From positions 4,922,212 to 4,986,211 of the forward strand of contig NC_031478.1 of assembly GCF_000006565.2 (NCBI RefSeq): DNA of 64,000 nt, given 5' to 3'. The position numbers and the translations under genes are program-made. The DNA comes from Toxoplasma gondii ME49 (taxonomy: Eukaryota > Apicomplexa > Conoidasida > Eucoccidiorida > Sarcocystidae). Positions 36,201-49,907 of this stretch are shown piece by piece (the stretch's first letter is position 1; each line of letters opens with the position of its first letter). The notes beneath the pieces are model-generated. The model did not search any database. It had not been told where the DNA came from and saw only the letters and a list, made by a program, of their open reading frames with translations.

Positions 36201-39200
36201 GTAAGCATGCCGCTAATATGTAGCCGGTCGTTGACAACGTACAGAGACAAGACACTACAAGGGTTGATCGTTGGTTTATGTCTGGAAGCATATGTTGGAC
36301 GCGGTGCTGTGCTGGCTATTTTCTAGCCATGAGCAGCACGCCCACCAGCCTTTACTTCCTGGACTGTCACGGAATACTCGAAAAACATGACTAAAATTTA
36401 TTGGAATACTCCATCCTGATATACATCACAGATATTTCATATGGCCCGCGGAGGGGCAAACAATCCTCAATCTCAGGTACAGCTTGATAACGCCCTTGAA
36501 CGGTGGAAGATTAGCATATTCCCACAAGAGTCTTGTGCTAACCCCCGAAGTGACAAGCTTGAGCATGTTTCCTAGTTTACAAGCTTAAAGACGACAGTTC
36601 AGGGTGAGGGAGACAGCAGAAGAAATATGCCACTGCTTGAGAGCCGGTCGCACCCAGAGTGACGTTTCGATTCAACAGCAGTAGCGAAGTTTAGCGTCCT
36701 GCGAAACCACCTTCATAGTGAATTTCCGTAGAATGACCACCAGATGCTTCGGCTGTTGGTTCTTAAAGGTGAAATCGCAGGACTGGAAGCCGTTCCCTTT
36801 TGACATGAACTTGTCTCACGCTGCTATTTTCAAGCCCTGTTAAGTTGGTAATGTTCGTCGGTGGCTCCACACGTCGTGGTTGTATCAGAAAAGCGTATCT
36901 GGATCATCAAACGCTTTATTTGTGTACCAGCGTCGCAGTATCATCCGGTCTCTTCGACGTCACCTTCAATGGATCGTCCAATCAGCTGCTCAGCCCAGGC
37001 TCTGGGATCGAGTACTTTCAAAAGATTTTGTGCCTCTTCCTCTGGGTCACGAGCACATCGGATTCACAACGGCAGATCGACAGAACAGATAAAACAAGCA
37101 CGTTTGAGGGCACAGATTCCTATGCATAATCGTTAGTAAGGCAGAGAACTACCTCGGCACGAAAACCGCTCTCTGGGCAAGGGGCGGAATTTGAGCAACG
37201 TAATCACGAGCGGATCGGCACTCAATGGCGCTGAAGACTGCCGCGCCACATATCAACCATTCGGGCCATTCATGCTACGTGACATGCGTGGTCTTCGATG
37301 GTAGTCGCTTCTACATGCCTCATGCTCTAACGCAGCATACTGCGTAATGCGGTTGACTGTTTTATGACAAACGCTGAGGTCGACGTCACCACACTGCTTG
37401 AGTAACTTACCTGGTGGCGCGGCGAGGCACAGCGAGGAAGCCAGCGGGTGGGATTTTGCTGCAACGGCCTCACGAATCGCAAGGATTTGCTTTTTTGTGT
37501 TGCTCGGAAGGAGCACGTTCCAAGTGGCTAGGCCGCGGTGGAGGACTGCACCTGAAGCTGTAATTTCTTTAAGGAAATTGAGGATTCGCATGGAGTGACA
37601 GAACGATCCTAAGCTGACATCATTGTCTTTCAGTTTCCTCCGTACGACTGCTGCGTATTCCTTTGGTGGCAAGCGAGTTCTAGCAAAGACGTTGAGCGCT
37701 CCTGCTACCGAGAGAGGGTTCTGTGGCGTGTTTGAGGCATCCATAGACTTGGAGGAAAAGATATCTGTAACCTGCTTGACTTCAAACAGGACAGTGTCAA
37801 GCACACCAAGAACGTGCCTTGGACCACCTCGTTAAATCCGTGTGATGAGGAAAGGTTCAGCTCTGACTGCGTCGTTGTTGAAAGTCAAAAAGGCACACAG
37901 TGTCGGCTTTCCTCCTGTCAACCACGCCTGCTGCCTTCCATTCTAGTCCAATACTGATCCGCATGCCCGACAAGAACATTGTGTCATTGTAAAGCAAACA
38001 ACCTTCTCTGGGTCGCATCGCGCTGATGTAGCTCTCACGAAGTATCCAAAGTAGTGCATGGAGTAGTTAAAACAACACATGGACAACATGCACGTGACTT
38101 TTCTGCATGAGCATAGTTTGTGCTGCTCGTTGGCGCTGGCCATGAAAAATTGACGTGACTTACTGACTGTTCCGCAGAGCTCAAAATTGGCTGCAAAAGG
38201 TAAAGGTTCCAGAGCAACAGGTACTCCTTAGACAAATGTTTCGGATCCGCCACGACTAGGCAATAAAGCAGAGATACTTCTACGAAAGTACACGAGAAAA
38301 GAGGCCGCCGTGTATCCGAACCATCCCGTGACACGTTGTAGTAACTATGAATTTTTATCCTGTCCGGGATGGTTCTTTAGGGGTACATGGCTGACGAAGT
38401 GCACTTCCGCAGCCTCCAGCTCTCCTCCACCACAGGCGTCACCGCCAGAGGAATGCCTTTGGGAGAGCTACTAGCTGTTGCTGCAATTCTCGACGTGACG
38501 GTGTTCAATAGCGCAGACACCAACTTTCCGTAATTACAAACAGAATTGCATAGCGCATCGCACACAGAGACAAAGGACCGGTTCCCATCATCCCACAGCA
38601 CTTGTCCCTTCAATTTCCACACATTCGTCTTGAGAGGTACATACTGGAGCAAGAAATGACATTACGCACCTTTGTAGCGGTCAGGTTTCTTCTGGGTAGT
38701 CCACTGACGCAGCAGAGCCCCCTCGGATCGCCTGGAGCCCTCGAACATTGCAGCCTCAATGTCTTGGTAAGCAAGAGATAAAGTAGCGGCGCCAGAACAT
38801 ACAGCAACCAAACGGACTTTTGTGACTTCGTGGACTTGCGAGATGTCTCTCAGAAGACGAGATATTATGCGGTGAGCCATGTGATCAGGGGACAGGTTTA
38901 GTTGGATCGACTTGGTCACCGGGGACAGCGCTGCACAACCAGCAAGCACAACAGATTGCAAAACAACCATGTCTTCTAAACAGCGGCAATTTATAACTCA
39001 CCTTCTAAATTCTCACTTCCGTCCTTGTAAAGCTCCTACGCTCTGTAAAGCCTTAAGCCACTAACTGCTGCCGACGTGCTCTCTACCAAAACATATAGGC
39101 GGACTCAGCACGTCAGAGCAGTTATATACTTATCTTCATAATGTTCCGGTGTTTGCTCGGACTCACGTGTTTCGACAGCAACAAGTGCTCCACCTTCGAA

Positions 39201-42200
39201 ATTCTCCGCTGTAGAAGGGCATCAAAGCAAATAGTTATTTACACATCCCACAATGTTCTGGCACTTGAGCCGGTGAGAGCTGAAGTAAGAAATAATTGCC
39301 TAGGCTAAGAAAGAAAACTCGACTTCTCGCTATTAATTACATTCATAGGAGCGGATTCAATCTGGCTTCAAGTGCGTTCATCAGGTTTCCGTTGTGTCAC
39401 GTCTTACAAACGTTTCAGCTCATGGGTTCGGAAATCATATTCGTGTAGCTAATCTCGCCCATGTTTCGGCTCACCCCATCCTTGTCGTCGGTAGAGCTCC
39501 TTGCACAGCTCGGAGCTCTGGTCAAACGACGCTGCTGCAGCACTTTTGCCTGTTTCCAGCTTCTCCAGCATGATTGACGGCAGGTACTTGGCTGCAAGTG
39601 AAGTTATCATTCGAATCATGATATCATGCAGTCAACTGGAGATTCTAAGCCTACACAAAATAGGGTCACGCAGTTGCCTACGTTTGCAATGTAGAAGAAC
39701 CCTCTCGATTGCCTGACTATGTGGCCGACAATGTTTGCATTCTTCTTTCCTGGAGACTTGCCAGCGAGGGGATTCCATGGAGTGTGCCTCAGTAGTTCTA
39801 CAAGCACTCTGCACAACGAGGTAGTGTCCAGCCCACCGGGGAGCGACATCTCCATTGCATGAAAACGCACCGGTGTAGTTTTCTAGTGACCATTTTCCGA
39901 TTCACTCCTAGAAGAACAAACCTAGAGTGGGCGACTTCTATCGCAGGAGACAGATAGGGTAGTGCATGCGCATGGGAGCAGTGCCCTGTTTATCTAGAGG
40001 CAAGCAAAGACCTACCGCATGTAATGCATAAAGCAAAGCGGAATTGCTGTAAATCCCTTGAAGACCATTGAAGCCCGAGCGACTCGAAAGTCTGTGCAAA
40101 GACACTGTGTCGACGAGCTTGTTCGTAAAGAGAATCGACGTCCTTCACTTCTCCTGATTGTTCAATATATTCGTGGTAAAGTCTTACCACGAGTATACAA
40201 TCTGAACGCAAAACCAGTGGATTGCCACGTGGAACAGGCATATATTAATTAAGGGAAAGAGGGGAAGGCCGCAATGTTTTTAATTCGGGATCGAGCGACA
40301 GGTGTATACGAGACGAAACGCCAAAGTCGTTTCCAGGACTTAAGTCTGCATTGTGTACATTCAATACGTGTTCCTGTAATGGGCATCAAGTGTGCAAACT
40401 GGCTATGCGCAGGCTCGGGTTCAAGACTCTTGTTTGCAGATGGCACGGAAGCTGGGCAACAACCGCTGTGTGGTTGTTACTTTGCTTTTGAAATTTGAAG
40501 CCACGGTGGCAATGACTTACCGTCGTCTCGACTGTCGGTCCTGACTGATTTCGTGGTAGGTGGAGACTTCATCTTAGGTTCAGACTCCGGTGTTGGCTCC
40601 GCTTTTGATTCCTCAGTCTGTAGTGAAGGCCGAATTATAACGGTTGCTGCCTGCGGAACCTGCAGTTTTGGTAACGCCGTCGTCGTGCCTCGAGACAGGT
40701 CACCGCGCACTGCCACTGCAGTTGCTGGGACGGGAACGAGGTCTTCAAGTGTCGGCGGAGTTAGTTCCTTCTCTGCTTGCACTACTGGAATTAATGGCTT
40801 CACGTTTACCGGCGGCGGTCCAGGCATTATGCATGTCCGAGGAGGTAATGTTGGGAGATACCAACCGCTGACACCTGTCGACCACGGAAGCCACCCAAGA
40901 AAGCCATTGATAAATTGAAGAACCGCGATATTAGAAAACGGCCTCGCGTGCTCCAACGTTGCCTATGAGCTGTACCAGGGCAACGAAGCATGCTACCCGC
41001 ATCTTTGAGGAACGCATCTGGACAGTTGAAGGCTTTGCATCGTAGTAAAGACGATACCAAGGCTACCGCTGATCTTCCACACCATGGATATCACCAAGTA
41101 AGCAGGCGCTATGGTATCATGATTTTCAACAAAAGGTCGCACTGCATGAGCCGTATAAAGCGAGCAGAGCAGCAACACGACGTCACCCTATCCACATGCA
41201 CGCAGACTGCATCTGGCCTAGGATTCACGATCACTCACATGCAACCTACCTATCAGGTGTTGGTGTCTCGGCGGAAACGAGTAGGGAAAAGGCTCGATGG
41301 TCGCTGCGACACCACGCAAAAACAAACTAAAAAAAGTTCTTCTGTACAGAAAGTGATCGATGTGCGATGGCAGCTGCACTATCCAGGAGTCAACGGCCCA
41401 CGTCGACATTCTGGAAAGGCGAAGATCTCTCGATCGAGGTCTCGCTGCTCAAGGGTCTACAATGCGATGGCGCATCCAACGGTGAAGATATTCGATGCTG
41501 CGAACGTCCGAATCACGTTGCCTTCAACAGCATTACTCGACGCATGTGGGCTGTTCCCTGGATGTCTGCCCTTTGCCAACAGGATTTGCTTCTTTGAACA
41601 AACAAAGGGTTTCAGTGCGTTGACGTACTTTCAAACGTTGCTCGGGGCAGGCTATGAGATGTGTCGAAAGTTATCTGTCCCACCGTCGCCTCGTGTGCTC
41701 GAGCAAGCCACTGCTGTGAGTCGCGTAGGGAATCAGCAAGAAGTCCTTCTTTTCTTTGCGCGTTGGCACAACGACGTTTTTCTAACTCTTTTGACATATG
41801 AAATGCAACGGATGGGAGGCGTTCGCTCGCTTCTGCTGCGCGAGACGGGAAGTAGAAGGGCAGCCGAAACTCTGCGTCGGGGTGTCCCGGTTTCGTCACT
41901 CTAAAACTGAAAAACTCCATGGCCATTGGCGGAATAAATACTGTAAAAAGCACGACGAGACACGAGAACAACGTGTTGACCTACTCAGCACGTGACAGGG
42001 ATACCATCGGTTTACGCTGTTTCCCAAAAGCTTGCACATGAATAGTCGTTCGCAGAGCGATGTTGGCGTGAAGAAAAGGCGGTGGTAGACATGACAGATT
42101 TAGGATCTATTAAATTTGACTGTTCAAGTCTCTTCTTCCTCGATAAATCCTTTCAAGAAAGAAGCTTGAGGCCTGGGCGTTCTCAGCATGGTCCAAACAA

Positions 42201-45200
42201 TTGAGTGCCAGAGGAACCTGCTGATGTCTGTCTAGAGAGGGAAGACGCATCTATTGACCCTCTTGGACAACCAAGATAGAAGCCCGAAATCGACTAAATA
42301 CCCTGGCATAACGCGATTGAGACAGCAGGGTATCATACCTCTCAGCTCCGCTGCAGCATCTCTTTCGAGGGATGCGTTTCCGACTACCGGCTGAATGATG
42401 GATATCAGTTGCTGCGGTGTCTGCCTTGGGGGCTCGCCGTCGTTTTTTCCGATGATCCGACTGAACTCTTTCTGAAGAGAGACGCCGAGCTCGTTTAGGA
42501 ACGTTGCCTCATCTTGTCTGCATTGATCAAGGTACGAGTGACCCTTGACGACGCTCTGAAAAGTACGCTGAATCAACAATTTTGAGCTGCGGGCCTCGAC
42601 TCTCTTTGACCTCCGGAACGTTTCGACATTGACGCCGAACATGCTCAAAATGAAATCGTCAACTGTGGGAGCGGTTTTGTCCTCGGAATACCGTTGGTAG
42701 AGGCTCCTGAGCATCTCGGCCTTCAGCGCGTAGCGGGCCCAGTAGTCTTGATCAAGTGTATCTTTTCCGCAGTCATCTACAGAACGGACAAGCCCACAAC
42801 TATAACCACTTCCTCGTTGTGGCGCTCTGGAACACGCAGTGGGTTGTCCGTGTATTCTGACTTAACACCTACAAGTTCCCCAGAGCAATCATTTGAACGC
42901 AGAGTCTGGAAGACTTAGGAGGACGGTCCGCAATGAGTTTTTCTAACGGCAGTACCCCTCCCCAGTCACCAGTCTATTCACGCAAATATCTTTTTGCTTT
43001 CGGAATAACGTCTAATAAGGAGCGACACTCCATCTGTGCCTGCAAATACAATGAAGAACTGGAAACTACGCCTCACATTTCTCCATCTCTGACATAATCA
43101 GAAACTTAAAATCACCGCTGGTGGCACCGTCATCTATTAGACTCTCCATGAGGCGACACTGTTTGGAAACCTTTTTAGCAGACAGCCATTGGGGCGCACG
43201 GGCCTGCAGTAGCAATGGTTCCCGAATCAATGCTTTCGAGAGTTCTTCCGACGGGCTAACACAGTCAGCGATGGCTGTCGGTTTCCCCCGAGTTAATTGG
43301 CATGTGGGCTTAATATATTTGTCGTGGAGAATGACAGGTGCCATCTGCCTCGCACATCCTGAACAAGAAAACGATGCATCAGAGAATGAAGTGGAACTGT
43401 CCTTGTTTCAGATCTCGATCAGTGCAGCGGACAGCGTCGTGGCGCGCGTGTGTTGCATCACTGTTTATCACAAGTTGTAACTGCATTCTCTGCAAACTTC
43501 GCAGTTCGATACGCATGTGCCAAGAAGACGGAAGTGCTTGTGCTCTCCATATTGCTGGCGTATATCGTGCAGTGAATCTAAAGCAAACAATGCAGTCCGA
43601 TTTTGACTCGGAGGAAGCATCGAAACCCCATCCGTGCCCTCTAAGTCTTCCCTTCTCGTGGTCAGTGTTGCATGTGTCTGCAGTATCTCCCGGATTCTTG
43701 GTGTAAGGCACTTACCATGCATTGAATCGACCATAAACATCAACGGGAGGTCTCTACGAAAATCGGTTTTTTCACCAGCACCGGATTTGCGAAGCATATC
43801 AAGGAGTGATGGATCTTTCTGCGTCGTCTGATGTTCAATTTTTATTTCGGCGACTAACTCAGACGCGAACAAATCTGGAAGCAACATGCACAGACGACCA
43901 ACGGCCTAACCGCGAGCGCGATGTAACATATCGTCAGACCTATTTGACGCATGATCTTATCAGTTTTGCATTGGGCACCCGAGACAGGTTCTATTCAACA
44001 GCTATTTTGTCTTGTTGCAAATTTAAAGCGTGAAGCAGTATCCTCTTGTTCACACCTACGAGCCACCACTTCTACAAGAGGAGAACAACAGATTCTTGAT
44101 TTATAGGGAATGCTTGTCGACGGCATCTTCGGTGCAGAAGAATGACTTACACTTGACTCGTCTTGCAACCTGGCTGCGAATCTGAATGTAAAGTGTAGCG
44201 GCGGTAGTTTCCGATCCCTTGATGCTGCTCCTTCTGAAGTGGCCGTCGGTCTCCTCTGCCTCCGTAAGTATCTCGCCCGTATCGCGTTTGACGCTCTTTA
44301 AAATAAATTCGTCAAGCTTATTTACCGTCTCAATGCGTTCATTAGACAGAGGGTCTCTCATATTGTTGTGTACATCCTGGAAAATCCCGAGTGCTATCCG
44401 CTCTGACTGCACTGAGCGCACAGCGCCAGAAAGAACTCGAAAGGCTTTCGCACTTACGTCAACATAGCATGGGGCAAGAGAATGACATCACACTACATTG
44501 GTGTCGTGCAAACACCGACACCTGCGGCTAGCGGCGAGTTGCAATACAGCCGTGTGTCTTACCTGACAAGATATCCCTCGTCGACAAGCCGGTCCTCTCA
44601 GCTAGGATGCGAAACCGCTGGCCGAGATCGACCTCTTCGGGCAGCTGCTCGTCCACAATGCGAACACTCTCTAGGACCAGGGATGATGTTGCCAGTGCAG
44701 TCCGTGGTTGCTCAGCAGCGTCTGCTGACACAAACATGATAGTTCACATTTTTCGTTGCCGCGCAAGATATCTTCAGATAACACGGGAACAAACCGGCCC
44801 TGCTTCGTGAGCAAATGGATGTGGACCTGCGCGTAAGTGCCAAGCGTAAAAAAGGCGAAAGCGGTACCCCAGTGCATCCCTCGTTGACCAATCGAAACCA
44901 ATATACGGCTGCTGTGAAGTTGCATGAAGCAACGAGACAAATACGCACAAATGTCGAATGAGAGAGGCAGTTGTTCTTTTCAGGACACTATAGTTCTTGA
45001 AAGTGGTCAGGATCCGGCAGGTAAAAGTAATGCCTATAGTAAAACAGAGAAAAACGTAGCCATGTTGATCGAAGCGTGTCCAAATGCGATCAAAGGGCAG
45101 TTCGTCGAACTGCGATACTAGTTCGAGTGGATACACAACACAGGGAGGACACTCCGAGAATGTTTTCGCATTCGCGGACGGAAGCCGCGTTTTGCAGTGT

Positions 45201-48200
45201 TTAAAACGCGTTTCACATTTTAACTGACGGACCTGAAGACACTACGTTCTTTGAAATGACAGTCAGGTATTTCTTGTAGGAATCTTCTTCGTATTGGGAA
45301 AGTGCGAAAGCTTCAGCTACAGCGACCAGCTCGTCCCTCGGCATGTCGACGAGATCTGCAAGTCGAGGGGTGCTGTTCCGAAGAGGAAGTAGGAAACGGA
45401 AGCTCCGTGTCTCCTGCATTGCCAAGTCCTTTAGGATATCGGAAATCTTTGTGGCGATGGAATTAACTTCCTGCAGGTACGAGTTGGTTGGCTTCTTTGC
45501 CTCGACACCTAACCGCAGTGTCTTAGCCAGAGTTTCCACCTTGTCGGCAAAAAACGCCTTCGACAGAGCATTAGGCATCGCATTGATGAAATTTGTCACA
45601 CACCGTCTGAGAAGGTTAAAACCTTGGTCCTCACGATCTATCGCCGAGGCGCATGCGGTTTGCAGCTCACCGAGGACGAGCTCCAACAGAGTCTGAGAAG
45701 CTGCATGAGTCCAACAAAGGAGGTTGCTTGGGTTTTAGACATACAACTGAACTCATGTTTCTCTACTTCCCCCGGGCACAAGGCCTCGACGTTGCTGTCT
45801 CTCCTGAAGGACGTCTCTACGCCACGACCATTAACAACAATGGCACTGGCGTAAGCCATCAGAGAAAGAAACATACGAGTTTCTGAGATTCTGTATGTTT
45901 ATGATTTCGCAGACATAATGCCACGACAAACGCGGAATACCCTGCTCGTTCTTTGTTTTGATTGAAAGCCTATAACTTACCAGCTTTACCGGCAGCAGAC
46001 ACGTCCTGGAGGGCAGCAGTCGTTGCCGAAGAAAGCTTAATATTAGTAGCGTCCGCAACCAGCCGTAAATTCCTCAGGAGGAAGTCTGCAAGCTCCTGAC
46101 GACCTGAACATGGAAAGCACAAGATGACTTCCTTCAGGAATGTCCTTCCTCTGGCTAGAATGCTGATGTGTCCAGACGAGGTTCATGCAAACAGTCACTG
46201 AATGGTTGCCTGAAAAAGAAAGGATGACACGATGGCAACGGCACCGTGCTGCATATCGGGCGTTCTGTGAGCTAATCGGATCGTAGAAAGTCCAACTTCT
46301 ATCTATAATTCACGCACGCAGGCGCCGGCTGTGAATGGAAATAACTCGAAATTACGGTATGCACTACTAGGGTAAATACGTTAGTCAAGGAACATGCTGC
46401 TAATCTCACCACAGTTGTCAAGGGTCTCACTCAATCTTCAGGTTCACCTGTTTCGCGATGATACGCATGCTCAGGAGATAAATTCACAACCTTCTTGCAC
46501 AGAAATTCGTGTAAGCGTAGCTTTGTGCGAGTCACGGCATACAACTAATAAATGATATATTTCTGCTTGGGTTGTAAGAAGAGGGAAGCTCTTCTCAAGG
46601 GGACAGAGACATCACTAGGTTGCAAACACATAAAATGATCCACAAAAAAGGTAGAGACATACTGTATAGGACTCCGCAAGAGAAGGAGTAAATGCTGCTG
46701 GACATCCTAATAGTACGTGCTCGTGCTGCAGCATCACAGTAGCTAAGGCTTTCCAGTGCTGCATCCGCCATCGAAACAGGACTAGCGACGGAGTCTCTTT
46801 TCGAGGCATAAAGACGTTCGCCAGGCTGCTTCTTGTAGAATTCCAGGTGGAACCGCTCCTCGTCCCCAGTTGGAGTTCCTTGAATCGCGTCCAATGCCAT
46901 CAAGAGTTCTGGAGAGGAAACAAAAAACCAATGAAATTGATTAACTAACTCTGTTCGGCAAAGGTAATCTGCGCCCGAAACGGGATAAGAACGCAAAAGA
47001 TCATGTATGTAACGAACTCTCCAGCCTCTGCGTCAGCTATAGATAGCGGTTTGTCTTCCCTCGACCTGTGACGTCAGAGGCGCTTGACTTACTAGAGACA
47101 GTCGCGATGGTGAGCACCAGTTCAGACGAGAAGGAATGTCATCAACGAGTGTGACGCCACAGGTTTGCATCCCATTATACTCATAAAACTTTCCTGAGCA
47201 TCTGTCTGACCGAGTATCTCTGGAGTGTTTCACGAGGCGAAGTGGTGACAGCTGTCTTTTTTTCAAGAAATTGTTTGGAAAACTTTGCGAGGGCGCAGCA
47301 TGGGCAGAAGGTGTGTCTGCATCACATCAACAGCCGTTATGCGTGCATGCGTGCGCCGTTGGTCGCTCTAACCTGCATAAGCCGCTATGAATAACTTGTG
47401 TAAGGCAGCCCTGTCGTTTTGCCTTAGTAAGCCAGGCATGGCGCGGTAGCTGGTAATTCCCAGAGTGTCCACACACTTGGAGGCTCGCGCCATTATCTCA
47501 GTGGGAGTGTCTCCAAGGCACCCTTGCTGCGAAATACAGACTGCAAGGCGTTCCACATCTCCCCAATACAACTGTTCTGGCTCTTGCAGGTCCTTTGTTG
47601 GTTTTGAGAGGTCGGCGCTTTCCAAAACAACTGCACAAGGAAGAATAAAACTCTTCGTGCATCGAAGTTACTTAGGTCACGCAACAGCTTGTACAACCTA
47701 CGAAGAACGTTAAGGCGTTCAGATGCATGTCACACCCACATCGCTACCTTCTTTGACAGCTATTTTGCACCGACTACAACACGTACCTATCAGTCTAAAA
47801 CTGGCAAATGACGGCAACTGTCAGTACGTCAATCGCTGAGCTACTGTCTACCCGTTCAGTCCCACAAAAATGAGATATTTCAGCATTTCGCTGCCACCGG
47901 ACGCCTTCGAGGAAAACCTGATACCCCATATAAGGTCTGCTGTAAAGGATAGTTCTCGACAAATAGCTGTTTGCTTGAAGAGAACACAAAACTTCTTTCC
48001 GTTATACCGTGGAACCGCGCCGCACACACACAAAAAACTCATTGGGACGGGCAGTCGCATGTCAATGCAGGTGGACACATAGAGTGACGTCTTCCGCTTT
48101 TAGGTGGTTAGTTATGGAGTACGCTGTTAGATCGCACAACAATTTCCAGACTTCGTCTGAGGTACCGTACCTTCGGCACTACGAATAGCAACAATGTACT

Positions 48201-49907
48201 GTAAGTGTCCGAGGAACCGGTTCCAAAGGTGCTGGGAAAACTCCTGCCATTCTGACTTGTACATAAGGAATGCAGATGCTATTGTTTGCTTTATCTTGCT
48301 TTCGCCTTCTGGAATGTTTGCTTCCTCGACAACTCGAGCCTCTGGATTTGCCTCCGAGGTTAGAACACCAGACGCGTCAAGAGCAGCAGCCGTTTTGAAA
48401 CCAAACTTCAAATAGCTCGCGTCTGAGAAGGTACACAGTGACTGGAGAGGGACGCCGTTAGAGGATGGACTGAAAGAGAGAGCATGCCAAAATTGTGGTC
48501 GACGAGAGCACTGTAACATCGTCCACTGCGTTGCCCACGATTCGACAGTATCTGTGATTCTGCTAGCCTCTGATGAAGTGGAATTTTATTCAGGAGTGGT
48601 CCGGTGGCATCACGAAGTGATGGTCCCTCGGTCCGACTTTCCCTTTCCTTACCTATGCGATCGGAAACGGACCACCGCGAGATTGACTGTTGCATCGTGT
48701 CTGCCACATTTGCCAACGAGAATACGGTCTTTCGGGAAAGCAGGGATTGTCCGGGACCTCCAGCAATAAGATTATCGATGCCGTCGTCTCCGCGGTGACC
48801 GCCCGCGCTTGCTGGACTTCGGTAACACGCTGAATTGTTCATCGTCAAACAGACACCACGACGGTGAGCTTCCTGAATAACCTTTCGCGCATGAAGACAT
48901 GCCAACCATGGTGTTTCCAAGTAAACGGTTTTTCTCCAATTTGCATAGTTGCGACTTTGTCGTTCCATGACGTCGAAATGCCGTTTTTCCACAACTGCAC
49001 CCTCACAATGGTCGATTATATTTTGTGCATGCTAAATCAATGCAAAATCGCTCCACCGATATTGGCTTCTGCATTCTCTTTTCATAGATGACGTCACACC
49101 ACATTTGACAGATCTACAGTCCCGTAGAACTCTTATTATTTCGTGAATCCTCCACAGAATGCAGGTCTCGTTGCCGGCTTAGATATGTACCACATTCAAC
49201 CCCCTATGGTGCATCCATCGTATGCCGCAGCCGTATGCGTCGACTTACAGGTGAGTGCCCACTGCATTCCGGCAGCACAGACCTCTGGTGACGCACGTCC
49301 TTCCGTAGCCAGGCGCCTTGCTTCACCTTCGGCTTTCTCCTGAACACTGTGGTCGAAGGTCGCTTCACCACGATTCGGCCAACTCGGAAAGATCACAGTC
49401 CAAAGGTTAGAAATCGCGTGGCGAATGAGGGCAGAGACTGAAAACACCGGTGTAACCAGAGACACAGGACCACATTTGCACCAAAGCATGATTCTACGGT
49501 GGGCTATCGTCAATTCATGACGCTACGGTCGACGCCATCTTCACACCAAATGCGACTTTATTACGTGTTCGTGTTACATACGAAAGTTTTTCTGCACGGA
49601 ATCCTGAAATATGTGGAAAAGAAAGGACGGGTCAAAGCTCTCTTGGGCTCTACTTCAGAATCTGCTTCGCATTAGCTGATGGTAGTAGAACGTAATTCCA
49701 GTTCTAGTTGAGACGGATTGACTGACTTTGATCAGAGGCATCGATAGATTCGTCGAGCGATTTTCTGGAGCTGTAAGGTTCGTGGCCTGCGTCAGGAATC
49801 AAGTGGTTGGCGACGGTGTCGCCACTCGCATCTTGGAAGTGAGAGGTGACCACGATGCAGAAGACGTGCAGAACAAAAATGGACAATCCCTCTCGGCGAA
49901 ATGCCAT
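33209..49907 (-). CDS. Very large secreted protein of unknown function (about 2,043 aa, about 28 exons)
   Basis: Minus-strand exons: 49727-49907, 49582-49603, 49249-49382, 48653-48829, 48171-48422, 47373-47630, 46663-46908, 45981-46103, 45233-45700, 44563-44724, 44151-44411, 43716-43874, 43077-43358, 42339-42776, 41629-41835, 41250-41303, 40997-41017, 40521-40874, 40016-40201, 39657-39749, 39475-39591, 38803-38930 (or to 38670), 38443-38643, 37411-37771 (or from 37779), 36964-37041, possibly 36711-36761, 35690-35941, 35434-35516, 33209-34042. The first 21 are well supported; those below 38.9 kb are less certain. The start (caagATGg) opens a signal peptide (LSIFVLHVFCIVVTSHF). The mature protein is mostly alpha-helical and charged, with no clear transmembrane segment. 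It has a Pro-rich segment (40521-40874) and Pro-rich C-terminal repeats (PPLIPN). No family is recognised; size and secretion suggest comparing it with rhoptry-neck proteins such as RON3 first. Confidence 0.7.
33520..33800 (-). repeat. Four degenerate coding repeats of about 75-87 bp (PLIP motif)
   Basis: The last exon of the giant gene contains four spaced copies starting near 33796, 33715, 33635 and 33550. At DNA level each has a plus-strand core close to gatgagcggt followed by a similar 15-bp tail. At protein level they give VPPLIPN, SPLISS, LPLIPT and PPLIPN, about 25-29 residues apart, with a proline run between the last two. A related KPLIPV lies in the upstream Pro-rich exon. Confidence 0.7.

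Noticed and set aside
38644..38669. Possible 26-bp GT..AG intron in the giant gene
   Set aside because: It is too short for a coccidian intron, and joining its ends breaks the frame with an early stop.
40990..41904. 304-codon plus-strand open frame
   Set aside because: It lies antisense across three phase-consistent exons of the minus-strand giant gene (41629-41835, 41250-41303, 40997-41017); it has no recognisable domain and looks like a shadow frame.
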